From Mycoplasmopsis columbinasalis (GTDB taxonomy: Bacteria > Bacillota_I > Bacilli_A > Mycoplasmatales > Metamycoplasmataceae), in NCBI RefSeq assembly GCF_900660705.1, contig NZ_LR215043.1, positions 310,001-374,000 on the forward strand: DNA of 64,000 nt, in the 5' to 3' direction. Positions within the stretch are counted from its first letter, which is position 1; each line of letters opens with the position of its first letter. The notes beneath the pieces are model-generated. The model did not search any database. It was not told the origin of the DNA and was given only the letters and a program-made list of their open reading frames with translations. Shown here piece after piece: positions 46,534 to 55,608 of this stretch. Both the position numbers and the translations under genes were made by a program.

Positions 46534-47481
46534 ATGGCGGTTAGATTTGTCTTTCAAAAAGGCGATATGTTACAAGTGAATATTAAAGCTTTTGACCAAC
46601 ACAAAAAACCTGTTGAGCGTTTTTGTGCTAAAAAAATGGACATAGTTTTAGTTCCAGAAGTAATCAATCCACAATTTAGTTTTTTAGTAGATGCTCTAAT
46701 TGGTTTACCTACAAAAGGAATTTTCGAGTTTGATTACAATGTTAAATCATCTCAACAAGAGAAAAACGACAAAAAGCCGGAAAAACCTGTGCACCCTGAA
46801 AAACAAGAATCAATTCCACTTCATTTTCAAGTTGAAGTTATTAATTATCAACCTTTTCAAACAACACACGCACAAAGTCGAATGTTAGAATACAAAAAGC
46901 AATACGAAGCTCGCGAAAAAACAATTGAACTTCAAGATAAACAAATTAAACATTTAGAGTCACAACTTAAACAAGCAGTCGCTGATATTAAAAAAGCTAA
47001 AGAAGCTAAAGTAGTGGAAAGATTTGTTGTGCCAAAAGAAGAAATTGAAAAAGCACAACGATATGCGTTACAAAAATTTATTGAAGATTTCGTAGCCCCA
47101 TATGGTACTTTGAAAATGGCGATTGCTGCTGGCGAAAAAAGTGAAAGCACAGAAGTAAAAAATTATTTATTTGGTTTCAATATGGTTTTAAATATGCTTA
47201 AAAACACACTTGAAAACAATGGTGTTTTTGAATTTACACCCGATCTTAACACTGAATTTAATCCTGAAACCTCAAAAATAATTGAACAACTTGAGGACTT
47301 TGATCAACCTAACAATACAGTCATTAAAGTAACGCAATCTGGTTTTAGATTGTATGATCGTGTAATCAAGCCAGCTTTAGTAATTGCTACTAAAAACCCT
47401 AATGCTTTTCAACAATCATCTGACGAAGAATCTAATGACACAGATGTAAACGAAAACAATGACGCAACGCAAAGCGAATAA
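46534..47481 (+). CDS. grpE: GrpE nucleotide exchange factor with an N-terminal FKBP-like domain
   Basis: 315 aa. Residues 115-290 are GrpE: a long coiled coil (RMLEYKKQYEAREKTIELQD, QAVADIKKAKEAKVV), then RYALQKFIEDFVAPYGTLKM and the beta-wing end QSGFRLYDRVIKPALVIATK. Residues 1-112 are extra: VFQKGDMLQVNIKAFDQHKK, then DALIGLPTKGIFEFDYNV and IPLHFQVEVINYQPF. The order G-D-x-(V/L), an insert, A-L-x-G-x-x-x-x-G-x-F-x-F-D and F-x-V-x-V matches the PPIase domain of the trigger factor in this window (GDTVVIDYF, EALLDKKVGWEGDFDV, FKVTLKEA). The acidic C-terminal tail ends DATQSE. SD-driven, 12 bases after hrcA. Confidence 0.88.
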   Translation: MAVRFVFQKGDMLQVNIKAFDQHKKPVERFCAKKMDIVLVPEVINPQFSFLVDALIGLPTKGIFEFDYNVKSSQQEKNDKKPEKPVHPEKQESIPLHFQVEVINYQPFQTTHAQSRMLEYKKQYEAREKTIELQDKQIKHLESQLKQAVADIKKAKEAKVVERFVVPKEEIEKAQRYALQKFIEDFVAPYGTLKMAIAAGEKSESTEVKNYLFGFNMVLNMLKNTLENNGVFEFTPDLNTEFNPETSKIIEQLEDFDQPNNTVIKVTQSGFRLYDRVIKPALVIATKNPNAFQQSSDEESNDTDVNENNDATQSE

Positions 47482-47495
47482 TAAGTTAAAAAAAC

Positions 47496-47539
47496 AAAAA
47501 TGGGAATGCATTAAAGTTGCAAAAAATTCCCATTTTTTT
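47496..47539 (+). terminator. hrcA-grpE terminator
   Basis: AAAAATGGGAAT (47496-47507) pairs with ATTCCCATTTTT (47526-47537), then T-run. A small TGCA...TGCA pair sits in the loop. Confidence 0.85.
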
Positions 47540-47582
47540 ATTTCCGCTGTTTTTTGTTGTTAAGTAAGCGAAAGGAGCAAAA

Positions 47583-47876
47583 ATGACAAAGCCAAAATTC
47601 ACAAAATTAACTGTTGACCAAGAAAAAAATATTTATGGTGGTGTGCTTCCTGCTTTACCTTTATTTTTAGTAGGAGCTGTGCTTTTAGGTAATTTAGTGA
47701 TTAAGGCCTTTACAGGTATTGTTGGCGGCGTAAAAGCAGCCACTTCAGTTAATGGTGAAGTTAAAACAGAAGACACTACGGCCAAATGAAGCAATCCTAC
47801 TGTCGCCCAAAACAGCCAGCCGCCTGGCGGCAATAATATTCAACCTACTGAAAAAATTGTTTATTTAGCGTATTAA
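47583..47876 (+). CDS. Small peptide precursor with a double-glycine leader (bacteriocin-like)
   Basis: 97 aa in table 4 (UGA-Trp69), with a strong AAAGGAG site 5 bases before ATG. The N-terminus MTKPKFTKLTVDQEKNIYGG has the double-glycine leader pattern: Leu at -12, Ile at -4, Gly-Gly at -2/-1, charged middle. After GG comes a hydrophobic, Gly-rich segment, VLPALPLFLVGAVLLGNLVI then KAFTGIVGGVKA, resembling class II bacteriocin precursors, and then a polar tail ending NNIQPTEKIVYLAY. No dedicated C39-peptidase ABC exporter lies in the window. It is monocistronic: the grpE terminator precedes it and the rplU promoter follows. Function unproven; a single-pass membrane protein is the main alternative. 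Confidence 0.72.
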
Positions 47877-47991
47877 AATTACTTTTACTATATAATAGCA
47901 AAGTTACTTTTTGTAACCATTCTAACAAGGCTAAAGTGCACCTTTTTCGTGCCGCCTCAAAGATGAGCCACAAAAACAGGAGGTATAAAGC
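47877..47991 (+). promoter_or_regulatory. rplU promoter and L21 leader-like RNA
   Basis: TATAAT at 47891-47896 is a clear -10. The leader (about 47903-47991) can form GTTAC-TTTTT-GTAAC, then an outer GGCT/AGCC stem enclosing GCAC-CTTTTTC-GTGC. The arrangement and location match the ribosomal L21 leader of Firmicutes, which is thought to bind L21 for autoregulation. A GGAGG site precedes the rplU ATG. Confidence 0.65.
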
Positions 47992-48291
47992 ATGACCGCT
48001 ATTATACAAACTGGAGGCAAACAAATTTTAGTAAAACCAGATGCCACAATCTTTGTTGAAAAGCTTGAAGGCAATGAAGGTGACAAGGTTGTTTTTGACA
48101 AAGTGCTTTTTGTTAATGACAAAATTGGTACACCATATGTTAAAAATGCGACCGTAGAAGGTGTGATTCAAAAACAAGGTAAATCGAAAAAAATTATCGT
48201 TTACCGTCACAACGCTAAGTCAACTCACAAGAGAAAACTTGGCCACCGTCAACCATATACACGTGTATTAATTACTCAAATCAAAGGATAG
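47992..48291 (+). CDS. rplU: Ribosomal protein bL21
   Basis: 99 aa: MTAIIQTGGKQILVKPDATI, EKLEGNEGDKVVFDKVLFVN and STHKRKLGHRQPYTRVLITQ. Typical L21 length. It starts the rplU-rpmA pair. Confidence 0.96.
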   Translation: MTAIIQTGGKQILVKPDATIFVEKLEGNEGDKVVFDKVLFVNDKIGTPYVKNATVEGVIQKQGKSKKIIVYRHNAKSTHKRKLGHRQPYTRVLITQIKG

Positions 48292-48301
48292 GACTTAAAA
48301 A

Positions 48302-48562
48302 ATGGCAAAAACAAAAGCTGGTGGTTCCACTAGAAACGGCCGTGATAGTCGTGGCCAAAGATTAGGTATTAAATTAGGTGACGGACAATTTTGTACTGCT
48401 GGTTCAATTATTTTCAGACAAAGAGGAACAAAAATTTTTCCTGGAAATAATGTTGGAATCGGTAAAGATGACACACTTTACGCATTGATTGAAGGTTATG
48501 TAAAATTTGAAAAACGTAGAAATCGTACATATGCCTCAGTATACGCTAACAAATCAAACTAA
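48302..48562 (+). CDS. rpmA: Ribosomal protein bL27, short N-terminus
   Basis: 86 aa: [20 protein letters not shown] to [12 protein letters not shown]. The N-terminus begins directly at the mature A-x-K-K-A-G-G form, without the cleaved leader (LNLQLFA-type) that Firmicutes and many mollicutes carry. The processing protease gene prp is not between rplU and rpmA as it usually is. L27 touches the peptidyl-transferase centre. Confidence 0.95.
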   Translation: MAKTKAGGSTRNGRDSRGQRLGIKLGDGQFCTAGSIIFRQRGTKIFPGNNVGIGKDDTLYALIEGYVKFEKRRNRTYASVYANKSN

Positions 48563-48573
48563 TTTTAGTAATT

Positions 48574-48604
48574 AAAACAGCACAGAAATTTGTGCTGTTT
48601 TTTT
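48574..48604 (+). terminator. rplU-rpmA terminator
   Basis: AAAACAGCACA-GAAAT-TTGTGCTGTTTT with a T-run, 11 bases after the rpmA stop. Confidence 0.92.
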
Positions 48605-48614
48605 CGCATAAAAT

Positions 48615-48644
48615 ATAAAAAATCTAGCTGCAAGCTAGATTTTT
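48615..48644 (-). terminator. deoB operon terminator
   Basis: Minus-strand AAAAATCTAGCT-TGC-AGCTAGATTTTT, overlapping the deoB stop codon by two bases. Confidence 0.9.
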
Positions 48645-49833
48645 AAACTAATAAATCAAAAATGTCATCACCAGTTTCTGGCACGATTGGTACACCAAAG
48701 TTACGTGCGACAATGTTGCCTGAAGTACCAAGCCCCATTACATCTAGCAACACTTTTGGTTCCTTAAATGATTTTGAATAAATTGTCAATGGTAAAAATT
48801 CTCTAGTGTGATTAAAACCAGGATAAAGTGGGTCGTTTCCGTGGTCGCTAGTCATAATTAGTAAGTCATCTTCGTGCATTACTGAAATTAATTTAGCTAA
48901 CTTTGTATCCAACATTGCTATGTTATTGGCGAATCCGTCAACATCTCTTCTGTGTCCATAGCGTGAATCAAATTGAACTAAGTTCGTAAAAACAAGTCCT
49001 TCAGTAGTTGGATCTGATGCTAATTTAATTGTAATGTCCATTCCATCGGCATCTCCATTTGAATGAAACGCTTTAGAAATACCTTGACCAACATAAATGT
49101 CATTAATTTTTCCAACCGCAATAGTAGGAACGCCTGCTTTTTGTAATTCGTTTAAAATCATTTCGCGTGGTTTATTTGCGTAATCATGACGATTAAATGT
49201 ACGTTTATATTTACCGTCTGCATCTGTAATATAGGGACGAACAATAATTCTACCTACGTTTCATTCTGGTTTCGATGAACAAATTTCACGTGCTAACTTA
49301 CCGTAACGATATAAGTTATCAAGACCAATCCATTCTTCATGTGCAGCAATTTGCAACACAGAATCATTTGATGTATAAACAATAATTGCGCCGGTTTCTT
49401 CTTGTTCTTTAGCTAATTCATCGATAATAGCGGTACCTGAAGCTGCTTTATTACCAATAATTTTTCTGCCATCAAAAGCTTTCGATAATTCTTGAATTAA
49501 ATCTTCTGGAAAACCATTTTCGGCAAAAGTTGGAAAAGGAACTTCTGTCTTAATTCCCATCATTTCTCAGTGTCCAGCAAGTGTGTCTTTAGCATTCGAA
49601 ACTTCTTGAACTCTAGCAACATAACCAAGTGGTTTTTTTACGTGGTAATTGCCTTCTAAAGTAGTAATGTTTCCAATACCAAGTTTTTTTCATGTGTCAA
49701 TAAAAAACATTGCTGATTTTGAGGCTGACAAAATTGTGTTAGCTCCCTTGTCACCAAAAGCGCGTTGGTCGCGGTCTGGACCAATGCCAAGTCCATCAGT
49801 AACAATCATAAAAATTCTTTTAAATCTAGCCAT
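48643..49833 (-). CDS. deoB: Phosphopentomutase
   Basis: 396 aa alkaline-phosphatase-superfamily enzyme interconverting ribose/deoxyribose 1- and 5-phosphates. Motifs: [20 protein letters not shown] (metal Asp13), [25 protein letters not shown] (phospho-Thr site), [28 protein letters not shown], and [20 protein letters not shown] metal ligands near the end. Trp from UGA is used. It is the last gene of the recO-DHH-DHH-nitroreductase-deoB operon and links to cdd and prs in nucleoside salvage. Confidence 0.95.
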
Positions 49834-49841
49834 AAGTTCTC

Positions 49842-50570
49842 CTATTTTGTTTTAAGATTAAACGCCTCTAAGATATCTGCGGAAAGTATTTTTTGGTTTT
49901 CGTGCTTTTTAGTCAAATATTCAGCAGCATAATTAGAGTAATCGCCATTAATACCATGTTCTTGATAGTAATTTTTTATTACTTCATCATAGGCTTTTAT
50001 CTCGTCAGCTAATACTTCTTGGTTATAGGTGTTTTGGTAAACACGATTAAGTTTTGGTTTGGCTGTGTGAGCAACTTTTTTAGGTACGCCCACTGTTAAA
50101 CCAACTGCTGGAAAGGCAATTCCTGTAACGTTTAATAACTCTTTAATTTTGTCAATATGTTCTCTCACACCACCAATAAAACACGTGCCTAGTCCCAATT
50201 CAGTTGCAGCATCTTGTGCCATTGTCGCTTGAATGAACGCATCACCAAAAGCTACTAATAAATCATTTTGAGTGAGCTTTTCTTTGTAATTCGTTTTTGC
50301 GGTAATATGCGCTAAACGATTGAAATCTGCTAAAAAGATTAAAAATGCTCCTGCTTCACTCACTTGTTTTTGTTTTAAAATCTGTCCCAACTCTGCTAAT
50401 AATTTTGTGTCTGTTACTACCACCACTGATGATGAAAAGAAATTATTGCTTGTTGGCGCATTTTGAATTGTTTCTAAAATTGCTTTTAGCGCTTCAGCCT
50501 TCAACGGCTGTTGAGCTAAATCGTATTCACGCGCTGAATTTCTTAACTTATTTTTTACTATAAAAGACAT
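49842..50570 (-). CDS. Nitroreductase-family FMN oxidoreductase
   Basis: 242 aa: MSFIVKNKLRNSAREYDLAQ with the R-N-S-A-R-x-(F/Y)-D FMN-binding start, NAPTSNNFFSSSVVVVTDTK, then ATELGLGTCFIGGVREHIDK and GLTVGVPKKVAHTAKPKLNR. This fits the NfrA/NfsA-like group that uses NAD(P)H. The substrate is not determined. Eight bases separate it from deoB. I give no symbol. Confidence 0.88.
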   Translation of the reverse strand: MSFIVKNKLRNSAREYDLAQQPLKAEALKAILETIQNAPTSNNFFSSSVVVVTDTKLLAELGQILKQKQVSEAGAFLIFLADFNRLAHITAKTNYKEKLTQNDLLVAFGDAFIQATMAQDAATELGLGTCFIGGVREHIDKIKELLNVTGIAFPAVGLTVGVPKKVAHTAKPKLNRVYQNTYNQEVLADEIKAYDEVIKNYYQEHGINGDYSNYAAEYLTKKHENQKILSADILEAFNLKTK

Positions 50571-50582
50571 TTACACTCCTTG

Positions 50583-51551
50583 CTATTGGTTTTGAAATCT
50601 AAGTACTTCAGCATTGCAATCAGCAATGATTGCATCAATTTTGTCAAAAGAGTCAACCATACATCCTGAGGCTCGTTCGTGTCCACCGCCACCTCATTTT
50701 ACTGCCACATTACGCACACAAGGTCCATTTGATCTAAATTCCACACGAATGCGGCCATCTTCTTCTTCCAAAAATTGTACCCAAAGTGGGAAACCCTTGA
50801 TGTTACCAATTAAATTTACTCGCATCACTTCATTTGGTAATTTGTTTAGCGATTTAGTGGTTGCGTAATCAATTGTTGTTCAAGCAACTTGCCCTTGAGT
50901 TTTCATATTTCTAATCAAGATGTTTTGCAATTCGAAATCAACTAAAGAAGTTTCGCTCATTCCGCGGAAAATTTTGTTTGAGTCAAGTCCATTTTTATAC
51001 AACAAGGCAACTAGTTCGTGCGTTTTAGCGCTTACACCTTGAAACATAAAACGACCACTATCAGTTACAATACCTAAAAAAAGATATTCAGCTGCTTTAG
51101 GAGTGATTTTTCAATTCGCCTGCACAGCTAATTCAGTAATCATTTCGTCTGCTGCAATTCTTTTGGCATCCACTCAACGAGTACAATTTGGCAAATCGTC
51201 TTCGTTAGGATGGTGATCAATTCTAATTGTTTCAGGAAAAAGATTTTTGTCTAAAACAGCGCGATCTTGAATTCTCTCCTTGAAGTTTGCATCAACAATT
51301 ACGCCAAGTGATTGTTGCAAAACTTCGTCACTTGGAATTTCGTCAAAATCGAATTCCATAAAAGAACCAAACAAGCCAAAACTATTGCCGACTGCATAAA
51401 TTTTTTTGTGTGGATAATTAGTTCTTAACAACTCACGCAGCCCAAATTGACTACCTAAACAATCACCGTCAGGGCGAATATGGTGAAAAATAACAATTGA
51501 ATTGTATTTTTCAAGTTTTTGAACAATTTCAAATCAATTTCCTATTTGCAT
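50583..51551 (-). CDS. DHH/DHHA1 phosphoesterase (NrnA-like), copy 1
   Basis: 322 aa: MQIGNWFEIVQKLEKYNSIV, then IFHHIRPDGDCLGSQFGL, a DHH-type metal site, ETIRIDHHPNEDD for the second site and VTDSGRFMFQGV. The C-terminal DHHA1 part ends with RSNGPCVRNVAVKWGGGGHE, the G-G-G-H substrate loop. Family members degrade oligoribonucleotides or pApA/c-di-AMP products. Its ATG overlaps the stop of copy 2 by 10 bases. Tandem paralogues suggest separate substrates. Confidence 0.92.
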
Positions 51552-52516
51552 TGTGCTTCTCACTTCACAATTAATTCATTAAGGTCTGCAATCACTTCAT
51601 CAACTTGATCAAAAGAACTCAGTGTTATACCGGCAGCATTGTCGTGTCCACCGCCACTGTATTTACGTGCTACTTCATTAACTTTCGGGCCATTTGATCT
51701 TAAACGACCTCTAATTTTGCCATCTGGAAGTTGAATGAAGAAGGCTCAACATGAATTATCTTCAATGTTTGCTAATTCATTTACGAAGGTGGCAGCATAA
51801 AGCGAATCAAAACCATACTTAGCCATAATTTCGTTGGTAACTTTAAAGTAAAGCACTCTACCTTGTTTTTGGAAGTTTTGCAAAATTTCGCCGGTGAATT
51901 TTAAGTCATTCATTTTTCTTTTGTTAAGTTCAACGAAAATTTTTCAAGAATCTAATTTACCTTTGTCATAAAGAAATGCAACTAATTTATGTGTACGAGC
52001 ACTCGTGTCTGCATACATAAAACGATTAGAATCAGTTACCATTCCCAAGTAAATGTGACCTGCTGCTTTAGGTGTGACTTTTCACTTAGCATCATAAGCG
52101 ATTTTAGCAATCATTTCTGCAGCAGCAACATAATGTTCATCAACAAATAAATAGTCATAAGTAATGTCGCTATCATTTGGGTGATGATCAATTCTTAGTT
52201 TGGCAGTAAATTTACCTGAAAGCAATAAGTCTGCACACATAATTCGTTCGCTTGAAGACGCGTCAACGACAATAGCTAAAGAATTTTTATAGTCAATTGT
52301 TTCAACAGGATCAAAGTGATAGTCCATAAAGTCAAACGTGTGGTCGTTATTTCCTGGCGTAAAAACTTTTTTGTTTGGAAAGTTAGCGCGAATTAATTCA
52401 GCTAAACCAGCTTGGCTCCCTAAACAGTCGCCATCAGGTCTAATGTGGTGAAAAATTATGATATTATCGTACTTATTAATTGCGTCAATAGCAATTTTGC
52501 TAGTTCCTATCTTCAT
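51542..52516 (-). CDS. DHH/DHHA1 phosphoesterase (NrnA-like), copy 2
   Basis: 324 aa with the same layout as its neighbour: MKIGTSKIAIDAINKYDNII, FHHIRPDGDCLGSQAGLAEL, LRIDHHPNDSDITY, MVTDSNRFMYADTSART and RSNGPKVNEVARKYSGGGHD. UGA-Trp is frequent in its C-terminal half. It overlaps recO by 17 bases at its start and copy 1 by 10 at its stop. Confidence 0.92.
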
Positions 52517-53243
52517 AATTTCCTTTCTCAGTTATTCAAGTTGGTTCTTCTCAGTTCACAAAAATTCCGTTTGCGTCGATGTGAGTAAGAAGCATTTTGT
52601 AAATAAAATCATTAGTTTTAAAAGTTGAATACTTTAGATACTTATAGAAATCATATCGTGCGTAGTAAAGTAGTTCTAAAATGTTCTTTCTGGTTCGATA
52701 AACACCAGCATGTTGTTCGCAAAAGTAACCGCCATGGCCAAAACTAAAATGACAAATATTTCTGCGCGTGCCACAAACTACACAACTAGAAAAGTTAGGT
52801 TCAATGCCTCAAGGTTTGAGTGCTTGTAAAACCATAAAAGTAATACAACACTCTTTTTGCACAGAAGAAAACGATTCAAAATTTTCAATGATTTCGTCGT
52901 AAGTTTCGTAAATAGGCGAGAAACGTTCTTTGAAATTTTTTAGAAACAACGAAACTCTTTGCAAAAAACGCAGATTAGTTAAATCACTAAAAGAAATCAT
53001 TTTGCGCAAATTAGCTTTTTTCAAACGATTCATTTTTTGGTGTTGACGTGCTTCGAAATAAATTAACTCAGAAAAAAGTCCTGGAATTAAATTAGCACGA
53101 TTTTTCGATTCGGCAGCGTTAATTCCGGCGGCCAAAAAACTTATCAGCCCGTTTTTGCCTCAGGCTAAAATAATGCCATCACGTTCGCTGGTTGCAGAAT
53201 CTTTAATTTCAAGAATCACAAAATTTTCTACTTTTTCCGACAT
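52500..53243 (-). CDS. recO: DNA repair protein RecO
   Basis: 247 aa. N-terminal OB-fold begins MSEKVENFVILEIKDSATSE; then GIILAWGKNGLISFLAAGIN. The middle has FFLKNFKERFSPIYETY-like helices and the zinc-finger-like CVVCGTRRNICHFSFGHGG plus FCEQHAGVYRTRKN. It works with RecF/RecR to load RecA (family knowledge). UGA-Trp is used several times. First gene of a five-gene minus-strand operon. Confidence 0.88.
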
Positions 53244-53360
53244 TGCGTATTAACTATTAATTAAATTAACTAATGATTTTATAACTGTTAAATTGTACTA
53301 TTTAGTTTTGAAATGTATAGCTCATCAATAAACTTAAAAGAGTATTTGAGTAAACTTTAA

Positions 53361-53405
53361 TTTGCAAATATATCTATAATATAGTTCTATTTATCAAATT
53401 CTATC
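53361..53405 (+). repeat. Dispersed AT-rich intergenic repeat, copy 3
   Basis: TTTGCAAATATATCTATAAT then ATAGTTCTATTTATCAAATT. The first 18 bases are almost identical to 57373-57390 (TTGCAAATATATCTATAACA). Confidence 0.5.
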
Positions 53406-53485
53406 TATTTTCTTGTGATTTTTTAATTCCTCGTTACATTAAACAAATTTAAAGAACTGTTTTTAGTTTTTAATTTTCTTAAAAA

Positions 53486-53520
53486 TTTGTTTGTTCCTAT
53501 AACATAGTTTGATTCGTTTA
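53486..53520 (+). repeat. Dispersed AT-rich intergenic repeat, copy 4 (weaker)
   Basis: TTTGTTTGTTCCTATAACAT then AGTTTGATTCGTTTA; shares the CTATAACATA core and spacing with the other copies. Confidence 0.35.
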
Positions 53521-53692
53521 TACGACTTCAAAACTTAATTTTTGCAAAAAATCTAATTTTTTTTGCGTTGTTACAGTAAGAAAACAAATGTATTATTAGA
53601 TTTTTAATTAAGAATTAAATCTACATATTTATAATATTAAGACGTTATGTGCGTTTTGTTCTGCACTATATGTTAGTTTGCTAGGGAGCAAG

Positions 53693-53971
53693 ATGGAAAA
53701 AAGTCAAGTTGAATCAATGTTTATCGACATCTTGGTATCTTCGCCGGGTGTTTTAAGAATTTGCAAGGACCCAAAAACTGATAAATTCAAGGTCAAAGCT
53801 GAATATACTAATCGACGTTGAACGTTGCAAGCGTCAATTATCATTTTGAAAAATGCAAATGTTAAAAACATAATGAAATCAATTGGTGCACTGTCGAATT
53901 ACACCTTTGCTAAATCGAAAGTTAAATACAAAAAACTAGAAATTGTCATAGAAGGAATCGAAAATGAATAA
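53693..53971 (+). CDS. Asp23-like small protein upstream of fatty acid kinase
   Basis: 92 aa: MEKSQVESMFIDILVSSPGV, then KFKVKAEYTNRRWTLQASI (Trp from UGA). The family call rests on position: in Firmicutes an Asp23/YloU gene sits directly before the DAK kinase, as here with an 8-base overlap (ATGAATAA). Size fits, but I see no decisive motif. Confidence 0.7.
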
Positions 53972-55595
53972 ACAAGTGGATGGAAATATATTTAGCAAAC
54001 TCGTTGCCGCAGGCGCAATCAATCTCATTAATAACAAATCGAAGATTGATGCGTTAAATGTGTTCCCCGTGCCAGATGGCGATACTGGTACAAATATGTC
54101 AAGCACAGTCCAAGCTGCTGTTGACTTCATTGAAAAAAATAATTCCACCCACTTAGGTGAAGTTGCAGCCGGAATTTCAAAAGCAATGCTTTTTGGTGCT
54201 CGAGGAAATTCAGGTGTAATCCTTAGTCAAATCTTCAAAGGTTTTGAAATTGGTTTCAACAATGCTGACTTAGTAAACATTTCTGGCTTACTTTTTGCTT
54301 TTCAAGAAGCAACAAAAAAAGCTTATTCATCTGTGCTTAAACCTGTTGAAGGCACAATTTTAACAGTAATTAAGGAAACAACACAAGCATTAGAACAAGT
54401 TGTTAACGAAAATACGACACTTGAAGAATTTTTTGACTATGTCGTAACATTCGCGCGTAAAGCTTGTGATGAAACCCCTAACAAACTTAAAGTACTTAGA
54501 GAAGTTGGAGTTACAGACTCTGGTGGTGAAGGTCTTTACACAATTTTTGTTGGTATGCAAAAATTCCTTAAAGGTGAAGATGTGAAATTTAAGGACAGCG
54601 CTGAAGACATTGATAAATTTGTGAGTGATGATGAAATCTATGATGGTGAATTTGGTTACTGCACCGAATTTATTTTGGAATTAGCTTCACCAGCAACTTT
54701 TGAAAAAGAAAAATTCGAACTTGCTCTAAAGAAAAAAGCCACTTCTCTTGTGGTGGTACAAGATAATGAATTTGTCAAAGTTCACGGACACACTTTGAAA
54801 CCAGGAAATTTACTGAATTTTGCACAAAAATACGGCGAATTTGCCAAAATCAAGTCAGAAAATATGACTAACCAAGCAATTGAGTCAAGGAATAAAAAAG
54901 TGATTTTACAAAACACAAACTCAAATACCGAAGAAATTTTTGAGTGTGGTAGTGTTTCGTGCAATCTTGGTTCGGGTATTATCAAGCGTATGTATGACTT
55001 AGGAGTTGACGTAGTAGTTGAGAGTGGACAAACACAAAACCCGTCGGCAAAAGAAATTATTGACGCAATCAATGCTGTGAACGCAATAAATGTTTTTGTT
55101 TTCCCTAATAATTCAAATATTTTCTTATCAGCGCAGCAAGCAGCGCAAGCTATCACTAACAAAAAAGTGTTTGTGATTCCAACCAAAAGCCAGCTGCAAG
55201 GTATTAATGCAATTTTAAATTTTGATAAAAATGCCAAAGCTAAAGAGAATGAAGAAGTTCTTAACCAAGCAATCAAACTAATCACTACAGCTGAAGTCAC
55301 GCAAGCGACTCGTGATACTAAACTTAACGGTTTCAAAATTAAACAAAACGATTACATCGGCATTACAAACGGCAAAATTGTCGCTTGTGAAAAAACTTTT
55401 ATTGATTCAGCCAAAAAAACCATTGATGCTAACACCACAGATGAAACCGAAATTATTACGATTTATTACGGTAACGAAGCTACTGAAGATGATGCGCTTG
55501 AACTAAAATCATATATTGAAAATCAGTACGATCTTGAAGTGGAAATTGTCGACGGAAACCAACCAATTTATCATTTTATTATTGGTTTTGAATAG
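53964..55595 (+). CDS. fakA: Fatty acid kinase, DAK-domain subunit (FakA-like)
   Basis: 543 aa. The N-terminal DAK2/DhaL domain reads ALNVFPVPDGDTGTNMSSTV with the Mg-ATP-binding DGDTG-T-N, followed by ISKAMLFGARGNSGVILSQI and GVTDSGGEGLYTIF. The C-terminal DegV-like/EDD regions include DVVVESGQTQNPSAKEIIDA and FVFPNNSNIFLSAQQAAQAI. It phosphorylates exogenous fatty acids bound to FakB, feeding PlsX/PlsY (family knowledge), which suits its place before plsX. Confidence 0.92.
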   Translation: MNKQVDGNIFSKLVAAGAINLINNKSKIDALNVFPVPDGDTGTNMSSTVQAAVDFIEKNNSTHLGEVAAGISKAMLFGARGNSGVILSQIFKGFEIGFNNADLVNISGLLFAFQEATKKAYSSVLKPVEGTILTVIKETTQALEQVVNENTTLEEFFDYVVTFARKACDETPNKLKVLREVGVTDSGGEGLYTIFVGMQKFLKGEDVKFKDSAEDIDKFVSDDEIYDGEFGYCTEFILELASPATFEKEKFELALKKKATSLVVVQDNEFVKVHGHTLKPGNLLNFAQKYGEFAKIKSENMTNQAIESRNKKVILQNTNSNTEEIFECGSVSCNLGSGIIKRMYDLGVDVVVESGQTQNPSAKEIIDAINAVNAINVFVFPNNSNIFLSAQQAAQAITNKKVFVIPTKSQLQGINAILNFDKNAKAKENEEVLNQAIKLITTAEVTQATRDTKLNGFKIKQNDYIGITNGKIVACEKTFIDSAKKTIDANTTDETEIITIYYGNEATEDDALELKSYIENQYDLEVEIVDGNQPIYHFIIGFE

Positions 55596-55608
55596 AATTG
55601 GAGGGCAA

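Larger units (their letters stand above)
53244..53692. promoter_or_regulatory. Divergent recO / fakA-operon intergenic region
   Basis: 449 AT-rich bases without a convincing gene. They carry two copies of the dispersed repeat. A GGAGC ribosome binding site precedes the plus-strand gene at 53693. No clear promoter is assigned. Confidence 0.5.

Noticed and set aside
52600-52640. Suspected frameshift in recO near the TTTTAAAA run
   Set aside because: Re-reading the bases gives T4A4 and an open frame to 52500, with a normal 247-aa length.
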